This document shows, in pieces, positions 51,278-60,147 of a DNA stretch of 64,000 nucleotides (its first letter is position 1; every line of letters begins with the position of its first letter). Location: contig NZ_CP022436.1 in assembly GCF_002224285.1 (NCBI RefSeq), forward strand, positions 62,001-126,000, given 5' to 3'. Source of the DNA: Arthrobacter sp. YN (GTDB lineage Bacteria; Actinomycetota; Actinomycetes; Actinomycetales; Micrococcaceae). Below the pieces are notes generated by a model. It had not been told where the DNA came from, made no database searches, and was given only the letters and a program-made list of their open reading frames with translations. The position numbers were made by a program, and so were the translations under genes.

Positions 51278-52250
51278 ACGGGCTCTCGGTCAGCCCGGAT
51301 TGCAGGCAACGCGTCACCTCACGCAGCTCGTAACTGAATCCGTGTCCGAGGACCTCGAATTTCTCCGTCCGCGGCGTGCCGCTGCGTGACTGAAGAGTGA
51401 GTTCGGCCGGGTTGAACAGGGGAGCAGAGGAACGCAGCCAACCCTCGGAACCTCCCACCGTCACTACGCTGGGGCACTCCGCGCCGATTGAGGTGATGAG
51501 CTGGGCATACGCCCCGCTTGGGTAGCTCAGGGCCAGGGAATTCTGCAGGTCCACGCCCTCGGGAGTCAGGACCCCACTGGCAAGCATGCTGCCTGGCTTG
51601 CCGAAAACTCCATCTGCCCATGTGAGCGGATACACGGCGAGGTCCAGCAATGCCCCACCGCCAGCGGCCGGGTCCCAGATGCGAGCTGAGGGGTCATAAG
51701 CGGGCACGAAACCGAGGTCAGCCTGGAGCCAGCGTGGCTCCCCGATCTCCCCCGACCGCAAAATCTCGACAGCGCGGCAGAAGCTGGGCAGGAACCGGGT
51801 CCACACGGCTTCCATCAGGAAAAGCCCCTTATCCCGGGCCAGTTCAGCCAACTCCCGTGCCTGTACGGCGTTCATGGCGATGGGCTTTTCGCACAGGACA
51901 TGCTTCCCCGCCGTCAGCGCGGCCAGCGCGACAGCATGATGCTGCGCATGAGGCGTGGCGATGTAGACGACGTCGACGGCGGGATCGGCCAGCAGCCGCT
52001 CATAGCCCGGCGTCGCTCCAACATCCGAATACGACGCAGCAAAGCCAAACTTCCCGGCAAAGCTGCGGGCCGACGCCTCCGAGCGCGAACTGACAGCTTG
52101 GAGGACGGCGTCCTCCAAGAGCGCGAGGTCTTGCACCACGCGCAAGGCAATGGAGCCCGTGGCCACAACTCCCCAGCGGATGGGACGGCCTGTCGCGACG
52201 GAAGGCGTGACGGTGCTGACGGGAGCAGGAAGCATGGACGAGCCTTTCAA
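51126..52250 (-). CDS. Gfo/Idh/MocA-family oxidoreductase
   Basis: 374 residues. N-terminal Rossmann domain (RWGVVATGSIALRVVQDL), then the family EKP motif in HVLCEKPIAMNAVQARELAELA. The C-terminal alpha/beta domain includes GGGALLDLAVYPLTWA. It oxidises or reduces a sugar or its derivative with NAD(P). The last gene of the beta-glucoside operon, 14 bp after lacI. Its 3' end overlaps the XRE gene, so its last 25 residues may be an extension. Confidence 0.92.
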   Translation of the reverse strand: MKGSSMLPAPVSTVTPSVATGRPIRWGVVATGSIALRVVQDLALLEDAVLQAVSSRSEASARSFAGKFGFAASYSDVGATPGYERLLADPAVDVVYIATPHAQHHAVALAALTAGKHVLCEKPIAMNAVQARELAELARDKGLFLMEAVWTRFLPSFCRAVEILRSGEIGEPRWLQADLGFVPAYDPSARIWDPAAGGGALLDLAVYPLTWADGVFGKPGSMLASGVLTPEGVDLQNSLALSYPSGAYAQLITSIGAECPSVVTVGGSEGWLRSSAPLFNPAELTLQSRSGTPRTEKFEVLGHGFSYELREVTRCLQSGLTESPFMTPAESVGSMELLDEARRQMGLRYASDHQTPTAAGPPAGTPAPHTALRA

Positions 52251-52264
52251 GGCATGGGAAAAAG

Positions 52265-53290
52265 CTAGACGGAATCGCGGATCACGATCGACGTTGGCAT
52301 CCTGTTGACGCGTTCCGCCGGCTTGCCCTCGATCAGGTGAACCAGGGTCTCGGCCATTTTCTTGCCGAGTTCAACAATAGGGTGATGCACGGTAGTGAGG
52401 GCGGGAGTGACGGAGGTAGCGAAGGAATCGTCATCAAAACCCACGACGGCGATGTCCTCCGGAATGCGCAAACCCCGCCCTTGAATGGCGGTGTAGGCGC
52501 CGGCGGCCATCTGGTCATTCGCTGCAAAAACGGCGTCAACCGGAACACCTCGGTCCAGCAAACGGTGCATTGCTTTGGCGCCGGAGGCCAAGGTGAAGTC
52601 ACCTTCCTCCATCAAGCCGTCGCCAAGACCTGCCTCCCGCACGGCGGTTCTCCACCCCGCCAGGCGATCCAGGCCCGGGGGCATATCTTGCGGACCGGCA
52701 ATGGTTGCAACGTTCCTTCGGCCGCTCTGGGTCAACAACCTGGTGACCTCGTAGGCCGCCTGCTCATTGGCCACATCCACGTAGTAGCTCTCCTTGCCAC
52801 CAACCAAGGGGCGTCCGGCGAACACCATGGGAAGTGATCCCGAAAGGTGCGTCCAGGAGTTGTCGCCACTGTGGTGCGAGACCACCAAAACTCCGTCAAC
52901 GTTGCCGCCGAGCAGGAAGCTGCGGGTTTTCTCCGGCTTGGACTCCGAGGAGATCACCATATTCAGCGTGTACTCGGTATCGGTGAGATACAGCGCGATG
53001 CCCTGCACCACCGAGGCGAAGAACGGATCTGCGAAGACCTTGGATGTCGACTCCGGAACGATCAGCGTGACCGCATTTGCCCTCCGTTTGGCCAAGGAAC
53101 GGGCAGCACGGTTGGGCGTGTAGTCGAGTGCGAGGATGGCTTTCCGCACGGACTGCGCCATTTCCGGGTCCACACTGGGGCTGTCGTTGACCACGCGGGA
53201 CACGGTGGCCCGCGACACCCCGGCCAAGGCAGCCACCATTTCAAGGGTGGGTACCGGCCGGGGGCCGCTGGTGTCCTGCGTCATGGTCAT
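52265..53290 (-). CDS. LacI-family regulator of the beta-glucoside operon (CebR-like)
   Basis: 341 residues. HTH PTLEMVAALAGVSRATVSRVVND and hinge YTPNRAARSLAKRRANAV, then the sugar-sensing domain (GFDDDSFATSVTPALTTVHHP). By position (between a GH1 beta-glucosidase and a dehydrogenase) and by the two AGAGAGCGCTCTCT sites upstream of the operon, it resembles Streptomyces CebR, which is released by cellobiose. Here the gene lies inside the operon downstream of bgl, rather than divergent. Confidence 0.88.
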   Translation of the reverse strand: MTMTQDTSGPRPVPTLEMVAALAGVSRATVSRVVNDSPSVDPEMAQSVRKAILALDYTPNRAARSLAKRRANAVTLIVPESTSKVFADPFFASVVQGIALYLTDTEYTLNMVISSESKPEKTRSFLLGGNVDGVLVVSHHSGDNSWTHLSGSLPMVFAGRPLVGGKESYYVDVANEQAAYEVTRLLTQSGRRNVATIAGPQDMPPGLDRLAGWRTAVREAGLGDGLMEEGDFTLASGAKAMHRLLDRGVPVDAVFAANDQMAAGAYTAIQGRGLRIPEDIAVVGFDDDSFATSVTPALTTVHHPIVELGKKMAETLVHLIEGKPAERVNRMPTSIVIRDSV

Positions 53291-53329
53291 CTCCGGAACG
53301 TAAGAAAAAGTATGCCTCTGAAGGCTACT

Positions 53330-54787
53330 TTAGGCGTTCACTATGGCCGTGGCAGAAGCCTTGGCCGAGGCGATGACCCGGGAATAAGCCAGTCCGCTGT
53401 CCTTCACCGTGCGCTCAAAGGTGTCGTAATCCACGCGAACCACCCCGAAGCGCTTGCCGTAACCCCAGGACCACTCAAAGTTGTCCAGGAGTGACCAAAC
53501 AAAGTAGCCGCGCACGTCGGCGCCCTGATCCAGTGCCGCACCAACAGCGGTGATGTGGTCGAGGACAAACTGGGTCCGTTCGACGTCGTGGACTGCTCCG
53601 TCGGGACTGACGACGTCGTCGTAGGCAGCGCCGTTTTCCGTGATGTACAGAGGCGGCAGCGTGGGGTATTCCTCGCCGAGGCGCACCAGGAGCTTCCGCA
53701 GTCCGTCGGGGTTGACCTCCCAGTCCATGGCCGTGCGCGGCAGGCCGCGGCTCGGGAACGAGATGTCTTCAGAACCGATCCAGCACGACGACGTCGGGCG
53801 GGTTGCGCCGCCCGAGTGGCCGTCGCCGTGTTCCGCGGTGGGGTGACCGCTGATGAGGTCATCGTGGTAGTGGTTGACGCCCAGGAAGTCGATGGGGGCA
53901 CCGATGACGTCCAGGTCGCCGGGCTTGATGACGTCCCGGATGCCGAACTGCTCAAGGTCGTTAAGCGTGTCCTCGGGGTAGGCGCCGCGGAGGATCGGAT
54001 CAAGGAAGATCCTGTTCTGCAGCGAATCGAACCGGCGCGCGGCGTCGAGGTCTACGGGATCGGAAGGATCCCGCGGGATGGAGTTGCTGAGGTTGAGCGT
54101 GATCCCCAACTGCTGGGCGCCGCGGCTCCGCAGCTCGTTGACCGCCAGGCCGTGGGCGAGGTGCTGGTGGTGGATCGCTGCGACGGCTGCTTTCGGCTCT
54201 TGACGGCCGGGAGCGTGCACGCCCGCCGCATAGCCCAGGAGTGAGGAGCAGAACGGTTCGTTGAACGTAGTCCAGTGGTGAACACGGTCACCCAGGGCTG
54301 AATAGACATCGTTCGCGTAGTCGACGAAGCGGTAGGCGGTGTCGCGGTTGGCCCAGCCGCCCTTCTCCTCCAGCGCCTGCGGGAGGTCCCAGTGGTAAAG
54401 GGTCAACCAAGGGAGGATGCCGGCGTCGAGCAGTTCATCCACCAAGCGGGAGTAGAAGTCCAGGCCTTCGGCGTTCGCGGTACGGCCGCCCGGCCGGACA
54501 CGGGACCAGCTGGTGGAGAACCGGTAGGAATCCAGGCCCAGCTCCTTCATGATCCTGACGTCCTGGGGCATGCGGTGGTAGTGCTGCACCGCGTCCTTCA
54601 GCGTCTCGCCGTTGGCTATGGCACCCGGGACTCGGGCGAAAGCGTCCCACACGGAATCTTCCTTGCCGCCCTCGTGGCTGGCGCCTTCCACTTGGGCTGC
54701 AGCGGTAGCCGAGCCCCAGAGGAAGCCCTCGGGCCACACCCTGTTAAAGGGGGTGATCGCTGGGTGGGTTGTTGCTTCGAATGGCAT
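53330..54787 (-). CDS. GH1 beta-glucosidase
   Basis: 485 residues, full-length family 1 barrel. Start region FLWGSATAAAQVEGA, acid/base Glu in TFNEP, nucleophile Glu in YITENGAAYDD, and conserved ESWSWGYGKRFG-like FEWSWGYGKRFG at the end. No signal peptide: it hydrolyses imported cellobiose or aryl/alkyl beta-glucosides in the cytoplasm. TAATG overlap with the upstream permease gene, so it is in the transport operon. Confidence 0.95.
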   Translation of the reverse strand: MPFEATTHPAITPFNRVWPEGFLWGSATAAAQVEGASHEGGKEDSVWDAFARVPGAIANGETLKDAVQHYHRMPQDVRIMKELGLDSYRFSTSWSRVRPGGRTANAEGLDFYSRLVDELLDAGILPWLTLYHWDLPQALEEKGGWANRDTAYRFVDYANDVYSALGDRVHHWTTFNEPFCSSLLGYAAGVHAPGRQEPKAAVAAIHHQHLAHGLAVNELRSRGAQQLGITLNLSNSIPRDPSDPVDLDAARRFDSLQNRIFLDPILRGAYPEDTLNDLEQFGIRDVIKPGDLDVIGAPIDFLGVNHYHDDLISGHPTAEHGDGHSGGATRPTSSCWIGSEDISFPSRGLPRTAMDWEVNPDGLRKLLVRLGEEYPTLPPLYITENGAAYDDVVSPDGAVHDVERTQFVLDHITAVGAALDQGADVRGYFVWSLLDNFEWSWGYGKRFGVVRVDYDTFERTVKDSGLAYSRVIASAKASATAIVNA

Positions 54788-55689
54788 TAGCCCTTCACTG
54801 CTCCTTGCATGATTCCGGAAATAAGTTGACGGCCCGCCAGGACGAAGAGTGCCAGCAGCGGAAGTGTTGCCATGACGGCGCCGGCCAGGACGATCGAGTA
54901 GTCCACGTAACGGGCCGACTGCAGTTGGCTGAGCGCCGTCTGCAAGGTGGGGTTGCCGGCGTCGAGCACCAGCAGGGGCCAGAGGAAATCAGTCCATGCC
55001 GTCATGAACGTGAAGAGGCCCAGGATTGCCATGGCCGGACGCGCGGCCGGCAGTGCCACATGCCAAAAGGTGGAGATCATGGACGCGCCGTCCATGCGTG
55101 CCGACTCGATGAGCTCGTCCGGGATCACGTCCACCAAGTACTGCCGCATGAAGAAGACACCAAACGCTGTGACCAACGTAGGAATCACGACGGCGCCGAT
55201 CTCACCTGTCCAGCCGAGCGTGCGCATCAGCATGAACAGCGGGATGATGCCCAGCTGCGTAGGGATGGCCATGGTGGCGATCACGGCCACCATCAGCCAG
55301 TTGCGGCCGCGGAAGCGCAGCTTGGCGAACGCATATCCGGCCAGGGTGGAGAACCCCACCACCGAAATAGTGATGATGCCCGAGATCAGGACGCTGTTGC
55401 CGAGTGCCAACCAGAACGGGACGGTGTCGAAGACCTCCCCAACGTTGGTCCAGAAGTTGCCACCAGGGAACAGCGGCGGCCAGGTTTCCCCGAGGGCTTC
55501 GTTGGAGCGGCTGCCGATGATCACGGACCACCAGAGCGGGTAGGCCGAGGCCACGAAGAACGCCAGCAGCAACCCGTAGGTCAGGAATCCGGGCCGCCGG
55601 CCGTTGCCAAAGAGTGCTTTCCGGGTGGCCAGGGCTCGGGAGGTTCGCTGAGGTGCCGGTACTTGTGGCCGGTTTTGTGTGAGGGTCAT
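54787..55689 (-). CDS. Sugar ABC permease (MalG/CebG type)
   Basis: 300 residues, six membrane helices. Signature loop EAA motif in IPDELIESARMDGASMISTFWHVALPAARPA. The start at 55689 has an AAGAGGAGCGGGAA site and overlaps the stop of the other permease (ATGA), so the longer in-frame extension upstream is rejected. Forms the channel together with its partner; no ATPase gene is present, so a shared MsiK-type ATPase is expected. Confidence 0.93.
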   Translation of the reverse strand: MTLTQNRPQVPAPQRTSRALATRKALFGNGRRPGFLTYGLLLAFFVASAYPLWWSVIIGSRSNEALGETWPPLFPGGNFWTNVGEVFDTVPFWLALGNSVLISGIITISVVGFSTLAGYAFAKLRFRGRNWLMVAVIATMAIPTQLGIIPLFMLMRTLGWTGEIGAVVIPTLVTAFGVFFMRQYLVDVIPDELIESARMDGASMISTFWHVALPAARPAMAILGLFTFMTAWTDFLWPLLVLDAGNPTLQTALSQLQSARYVDYSIVLAGAVMATLPLLALFVLAGRQLISGIMQGAVKG

Positions 55690-56771
55690 TTCCCGCTCCT
55701 CTTGGTCGAGTCTGGTGCCGATACCGCCTGGGCGGCCAGGCCGGCGTCGTCCGCTTCTGTGGCCGCGGCGGAAGAACGCTTCCGACGGCGGCGGCTGGCT
55801 GCGCCGCGATCGTCGCCGTTGGTGGCGATGCGGCGTGAGATCAGCCAGTTCACGATGCCGAAAAGCAGGATGATCAGGAACAAAAGCCAGGCGATGGTGG
55901 AGGCCTTGCCGAAGTTTTGCCGCTGGAAAGCCATCTCCCAGAGGTACAGCACGGTGGTCTGGAACTGTCGTGCCGTTCCGCCGGCTGCTACGGGATCGAA
56001 GAGCCTTGGCTCGGTGAAGATCTGCAGCCCGCCGATGGTGGCCGTGACAATAACGAACACCATGGTGGGCCGGATGCTCGGCAGCGTGATGCTGAAGAAG
56101 CGGCGGACGGAGCCGGCGCCGTCGATTGCTGCCGATTCGTAGATATCGCGCGGTACTGACTGCATGGCGGCCAGGAGGATGAGCGCGTTGTAGCCGGTCC
56201 AGCGCCAATTCACCATGGTGGCGATGGCGATGTGACTGGGAAGGGTGTCGTTCTTCCACATGATGGGATCGATCCCGAAGCTGGACAGGATGTTGTTGAT
56301 GAGGCCGTACTGCTCGCCGAACATGTTGGTGAAGATCATGGCGACAGCCACGGGAGTGACGACGTAGGGGAGCAGGATGCTCATGCGCCAGAACGTCTTG
56401 GCGCGCAGGTTCTGGTCCAGGACCGCGGCAATGATGGTGGCCATGATCAGCTGGGGAATGGTGGAGATCAGGAAGATGCTGACGGTGTTGAACAGGGAAT
56501 TCCAGAAGAACCTGTCCTGAAGAACCTCAGCGAAGTTCTGGAATCCCACGAACTCGCCCTGGCCTTTGAGCAGGTGCCAGTCGAAGAGGGAGACGAAGAA
56601 GGTGTAGCCCAAGGGAAAGAGGCCCACCAAGGCGAACAGGATGAAGAATGGGGCGATGTAGAAGTACGGGGACGCCTTCATGTCGAAGACGTTGAGGCGT
56701 TGGCGGAACGTCGGTTTCGGTTTGGTGGCAGCCGTTCTACCGGCCGCCGGGCGGTTCAAGGTGGTGGTCAT
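55686..56771 (-). CDS. Sugar ABC permease (MalF/CebF type)
   Basis: 361 residues with six to seven helices (SPYFYIAPFFILFALVGLFPLGY at the start). EAA loop: SVPRDIYESAAIDGAGSVRRFFSITLPSIRP. The C-terminus has a long basic/alanine-rich tail (RRRRKRSSAAATEADDAG) longer than usual. Second gene of the operon, separated from the binding protein by a small hairpin. Confidence 0.93.
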   Translation of the reverse strand: MTTTLNRPAAGRTAATKPKPTFRQRLNVFDMKASPYFYIAPFFILFALVGLFPLGYTFFVSLFDWHLLKGQGEFVGFQNFAEVLQDRFFWNSLFNTVSIFLISTIPQLIMATIIAAVLDQNLRAKTFWRMSILLPYVVTPVAVAMIFTNMFGEQYGLINNILSSFGIDPIMWKNDTLPSHIAIATMVNWRWTGYNALILLAAMQSVPRDIYESAAIDGAGSVRRFFSITLPSIRPTMVFVIVTATIGGLQIFTEPRLFDPVAAGGTARQFQTTVLYLWEMAFQRQNFGKASTIAWLLFLIILLFGIVNWLISRRIATNGDDRGAASRRRRKRSSAAATEADDAGLAAQAVSAPDSTKRSGK

Positions 56772-56794
56772 GGTCGGGTCTCAGACTCTGTGAG

Positions 56795-56820
56795 GGGGCC
56801 TCCGGTTTCCCGGAGGCCCC
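56795..56820. terminator. Intercistronic attenuator-like hairpin
   Basis: GGGGCCTCCG (56795-56804) and its complement (56811-56820), 6-nt loop, in the 63-bp gap between the sugar-binding protein stop and the permease start. Such hairpins often keep the binding protein mRNA more abundant than the permeases. Confidence 0.7.
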
Positions 56821-56834
56821 ACGGCCGGGTGCTG

Positions 56835-58151
56835 CTAGTTGTTGACCACGAGGTCGTTGAGGAGCTTGACTGCTTCATTCCAGGCTTCATCGGCGTTGCC
56901 CTTGCCCGAATCGAGCATCTTGAGGGCGGGTCCGAACACGTTCTCCTGGATCACAGAGTCATCCGGACCCTTGAACTGGGCGATGACACCCTCGGCGCGG
57001 GACTCAAAGATGGCGCCGTAGGGAGCGTTGTTGAACAGTTCGTTCGGCTTGGCTGCTTCCACGATCTTTGCCTGTGCTTCGAGGGTGCTGGGGAAGTTGT
57101 TCGCTGCAGCGGACTGCTTGATCTGCTGCTCAGGGGCTGTCAGCCATGCTGCCAGCTTCGCTGCTTCAGCGGGGTGCTTGGAGCTCTTGGGGACCGAGAG
57201 GAATGCACCGCCCCAGTTGGAAGCACCGCCGGGGAAGACATCGGCTACGTCCCAGCCACTTGCCGCTCCGCCGCCTGCTGACTCGAGCTGGCCCTTGATG
57301 GTGCCGAGCATCCATGCGGGGCAAACGTGCGTGGCGAAGGAACCGTCCACGAAGGCCTTGCCGTTACCCCAGTCGAACTGGGTCTGGTTGGAGGACAGGC
57401 CGTCGGCAGTGCCGGCAGCGAGCATGTCGAACTTTGCCCGCATGTCCTTGTTGCCCTCGACGTTCAGCTTGCCGTCCTTGGTGTAGTAACCCTCGTCCAT
57501 CTGGTTGACCATGGAGTTCCAGACGAAGCCGGACTGGTCATACCAGGCCTTGCCCGTAGCCTCTTTGTACTGGCGGCCGAGCTTGAAGTACGTTTCCCAG
57601 CTTGCGTCCTTGCCGCCGAAAAGCTCCGCGACTTTCTCGCGGTCGCTCGGGAGGCCGGCTGCCTCGAAGAGCTTGCCGTTGAAGCACAGGGCCTGCGGTC
57701 CGATGTCAGTGCCATAACCGATCACACGACCATTGGGGTCGGTGCCCTGCTTGAACTTCCAGTCCACCCAGTTGCCCTTGATGTCCTCGGCGCCGTGCTC
57801 CTTGAGGTCCACAAACTGGTCCGAAACCTCCATAATGGAGCCGAGCCAGCCCTCCTCGATGGCCGTGACGTCGCTGAGTCCGGAGCCGGCGGCCAGCTTG
57901 GTGAACGCATCGGTCCGGGCGTTGGAACCGCGATCGATGTTGGTGGCCTCGATGGTGACGCCCGGGTTCTGCTTCTCGTATTCGGCGTACAGGTCGTCGT
58001 ATCCGAAGGTGCCGAAGGTGGTCACGGTCAGTGTGACGGGGTTGTCGGCGCTCGCCGCCTTATCGCCTCCGCCGCTGCAGCCTGCGGCCACGAGGGCAAG
58101 TGAGGCTACGCCCGCCAGGGCAGTGAATTTCCTTAGTCGCGAAAACTCCAC
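56835..58151 (-). CDS. Sugar ABC substrate-binding lipoprotein (CebE-like)
   Basis: 438 residues. GTG start at 58151 with AAAGGAG; lipobox VAAGC with Cys25. Type I sugar-binding domain: TLTVTTFGTFGYDDLYAEYEKQNPGVTIEATNIDRGSNARTD, NGKLFEAAGLPSDREKV, FVDGSFATHVCPAWML and AAKLAAWLTAPEQQI. It binds cellobiose or other beta-linked oligosaccharides (inferred from the operon). Longer in-frame sequence upstream crosses the operators, so it is rejected. First gene of the operon. Confidence 0.93.
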   Translation of the reverse strand: MEFSRLRKFTALAGVASLALVAAGCSGGGDKAASADNPVTLTVTTFGTFGYDDLYAEYEKQNPGVTIEATNIDRGSNARTDAFTKLAAGSGLSDVTAIEEGWLGSIMEVSDQFVDLKEHGAEDIKGNWVDWKFKQGTDPNGRVIGYGTDIGPQALCFNGKLFEAAGLPSDREKVAELFGGKDASWETYFKLGRQYKEATGKAWYDQSGFVWNSMVNQMDEGYYTKDGKLNVEGNKDMRAKFDMLAAGTADGLSSNQTQFDWGNGKAFVDGSFATHVCPAWMLGTIKGQLESAGGGAASGWDVADVFPGGASNWGGAFLSVPKSSKHPAEAAKLAAWLTAPEQQIKQSAAANNFPSTLEAQAKIVEAAKPNELFNNAPYGAIFESRAEGVIAQFKGPDDSVIQENVFGPALKMLDSGKGNADEAWNEAVKLLNDLVVNN

Positions 58152-58193
58152 GATCACTCCTTTGTGTGTTCGAGCGACCGTACGCCAATGGCG

Positions 58194-58207
58194 AGAGAGC
58201 GCTCTCT
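58194..58207. promoter_or_regulatory. CebR-like operator 1
   Basis: Perfect palindrome AGAGAGCGCTCTCT, 43 bp before the binding protein start. The core GAGCGCTC is shared with the known Streptomyces CebR box TGGGAGCGCTCCCA. Confidence 0.85.
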
Positions 58208-58249
58208 GGGATGTGGGACCAATGTATGTGCTGCAAGTCACGTACGTCA

Positions 58250-58263
58250 AGAGAGCGCTCTCT
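58250..58263. promoter_or_regulatory. CebR-like operator 2
   Basis: Second identical 14-bp palindrome, centre-to-centre distance 56 bp from the first (about 5.3 helical turns). Two sites allow cooperative binding or a loop across the promoter. Confidence 0.85.
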
Positions 58264-58296
58264 GGGGTTGTTTCTATGTCGTCGTAAGTCGGGCTC

Positions 58297-58337
58297 GCCG
58301 AGGGGTTAGCTCTCAAGTTGCCGAGGGGTTGGCTCTC
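58297..58337. repeat. 18-bp direct repeat, period 23 bp
   Basis: GCCGAGGGGTTAGCTCTC (58297-58314) and GCCGAGGGGTTGGCTCTC (58320-58337) differ at one base. They lie in the 211-bp gap between operator 2 and the alpha/beta hydrolase start; nothing else is recognised there. Confidence 0.65.
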
Positions 58338-58474
58338 GGGGAATGGAGGGCTTTTTCTGCCGAGAAGCCGCCCCTCGGTGGGCACGCTCCGCCCATAGTT
58401 GATGCCCACGAGTCCTCGACCCGTACGGTTGACCCGCGGTCGCGGTCATATGCCACCGGTGTTAGCGTTCGAGG

Positions 58475-59281
58475 GTGCATTCTGTTGACAATGGGGCGGG
58501 GACCCCAATCCTGATCATCCACGGATTCTGTGTCGATCATCGCCTACTGCTGGGGCTCGACCCCGTGTTCGATGCTCATGGTCAGTGGCGGCGGGTCTAC
58601 GTGGACCTGCCGGGCATGGGCCAATCCGCGGCAGGACCCGAGATCGATAGCGCGGATGCCGTGGCCGAAGCAGTGGTCTCCTTTGTCCGGAAAACCTTCG
58701 GTGCCGAAAGGTTCGCGGTCCTCGGAAACTCCTTCGGTGGCATGATCGCCCGTCACCTGGTGGCCGAATTCGGGGAGCAGGTTCTTGGCCTGGCGCTCCT
58801 TTGCCCAGTGGTCATTGCGGATCACGGGTCCCGAACCCTGCCTGCCAAGACAGTGCTCCAAGCAGACCCGACCCTATTGGCGGCCTTGGAACCCGCGGAC
58901 GCGGCCGACTATGAGGCCATGGCCGTGGTCCAATCTCCCGAGAATTGGTTTCTTTTCCGAGACGCGGCCCTGCCGGGGTTTCGCGTATTCGATCAGGCCG
59001 CGATCCAACGGATCTCGAGCAACTACACACTTCGTGCCGAGCCGGAAAATCGCTTCTCCAACTTTCAAGGACCCGCGCTGATTCTCGCCGGTCGTCAGGA
59101 CCATGTGGTGGGGTTTGAGGATCAGACTGCGCTGGCGCGCAGCTATGCACAGTCCACCACCGCCGTCCTGGATCGAGCCGGTCACAACGCGCACCTGGAC
59201 CAGCCGGAGCTAACGGCTGCCCTCCTTTGGGAGTGGCTTGGCCGGGTGGAAAGGTCCATGGGACGCGAGGCCGCGGACTGA
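58475..59281 (+). CDS. Alpha/beta hydrolase
   Basis: 268 residues. Oxyanion region IIHGFCVDHR, nucleophile elbow GNSFGGM (Ser), acid in LAGRQDHVVGF and His in LDRAGHNAHLDQP. No signal peptide. GTG start. Family members are esterases, haloperoxidase-like or C-C hydrolases; the substrate is not assignable. It faces away from the sugar operon and is followed by a strong terminator. Confidence 0.9.
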   Translation: MHSVDNGAGTPILIIHGFCVDHRLLLGLDPVFDAHGQWRRVYVDLPGMGQSAAGPEIDSADAVAEAVVSFVRKTFGAERFAVLGNSFGGMIARHLVAEFGEQVLGLALLCPVVIADHGSRTLPAKTVLQADPTLLAALEPADAADYEAMAVVQSPENWFLFRDAALPGFRVFDQAAIQRISSNYTLRAEPENRFSNFQGPALILAGRQDHVVGFEDQTALARSYAQSTTAVLDRAGHNAHLDQPELTAALLWEWLGRVERSMGREAAD

Positions 59282-59293
59282 CGCCTTCAGCTT

Positions 59294-59346
59294 AACCAAC
59301 GACGGGGTCCTCGCCCGAGCATTCGGTGAGGACCGCCGTCGTGGTT
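59294..59346. terminator. Long bidirectional terminator
   Basis: AACCAACGACGGGGTCCTCG (starting at 59294) pairs with the stretch ending at 59346 (GGTGAGGACC ... GTCGTGGTT), a stem of about 20 bp with two mismatches. It separates convergent stops at 59281 and 59350. Confidence 0.75.
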
Positions 59347-59349
59347 CAG

Positions 59350-60147
59350 CTAGCCACGGACATCACGCGTGCTGAACTTGAATCCTGCAAAGGCCACGAG
59401 GCCGGCTGTCCAGGTGAAAGTTACTATCGCGGCGGTGAGAGTACCCAGATCTGCATCCGGGTAGGACCCCGTGACCAGGCCCGGATCGAAAAGAAGGACC
59501 CCGGCCACGGTGGGTAGATAGGCAAAAGCCGGAGTCAGCAGCAGCAACATCAACGACAATTGCGACACCACAATGAGCGCAAACAGCGGTATCAGCGTCT
59601 GCTTGAGCAGGATGCCCAGTGCGAACCCAATGAGGGCTATGGCATCCCAGAAAGCTATGGCACCAACCCAGCGGAGAAGGAGGCTTGCCGGAACGGTCCC
59701 GTTGATGACGGAGAGTTCGCCGAGACCAGACTGGGACAGCAGGCTCAATAGCGGGATGGTCACGAGACCCAGCAGCGTCACGAACACTGTCAACGCGGTG
59801 CATTTCGCCAAGTACAGGCGCTCGCGGTTCGGCGCGGCCACCAGGCTGCTCCGCAGTTGGCCCGACACGTATTCACACGATGCGGAAATGACTCCGATAA
59901 CAATGATTCCAATCAGTCCCAGGGCAACCCAGTCAAAGCCCACCGTCTCCGGACTGGCGCCTGGGGCAAGCCCTGGGTCATTGGTTCGGAGCGCATCCCG
60001 CACCGGGGCCGCCTGGGACCAGCCGAGGAGAACGACGATGAGCCACGTCAGGGCTGCAGTAATCCACAGGGACCTTAAAGTGATGAGTTTGGTGAGTTCG
60101 GCGCGGAACAGGCTGGGCTTACGGGCAGTGGCCACCAGCGTACTCAT
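59350..60147 (-). CDS. ABC-2-type exporter permease
   Basis: 265 residues, six hydrophobic segments. Starts with the typical FRAELTKLITLRSLW motif of ABC-2 permeases, then SCEYVSGQLRSSLVAAPNRERLYLAK. Part of an exporter with the ATPase whose stop overlaps this start (ATGA, 60144-60147). Transcribed after a permease and a two-component system, hence possibly an antibiotic- or lantibiotic-resistance type exporter. Confidence 0.88.
   Translation of the reverse strand: MSTLVATARKPSLFRAELTKLITLRSLWITAALTWLIVVLLGWSQAAPVRDALRTNDPGLAPGASPETVGFDWVALGLIGIIVIGVISASCEYVSGQLRSSLVAAPNRERLYLAKCTALTVFVTLLGLVTIPLLSLLSQSGLGELSVINGTVPASLLLRWVGAIAFWDAIALIGFALGILLKQTLIPLFALIVVSQLSLMLLLLTPAFAYLPTVAGVLLFDPGLVTGSYPDADLGTLTAAIVTFTWTAGLVAFAGFKFSTRDVRG

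Noticed and set aside
54769..56142. Long plus-strand frame of 457 codons
   Set aside because: Antisense to the sugar permeases; only GC-driven openness, no family match.
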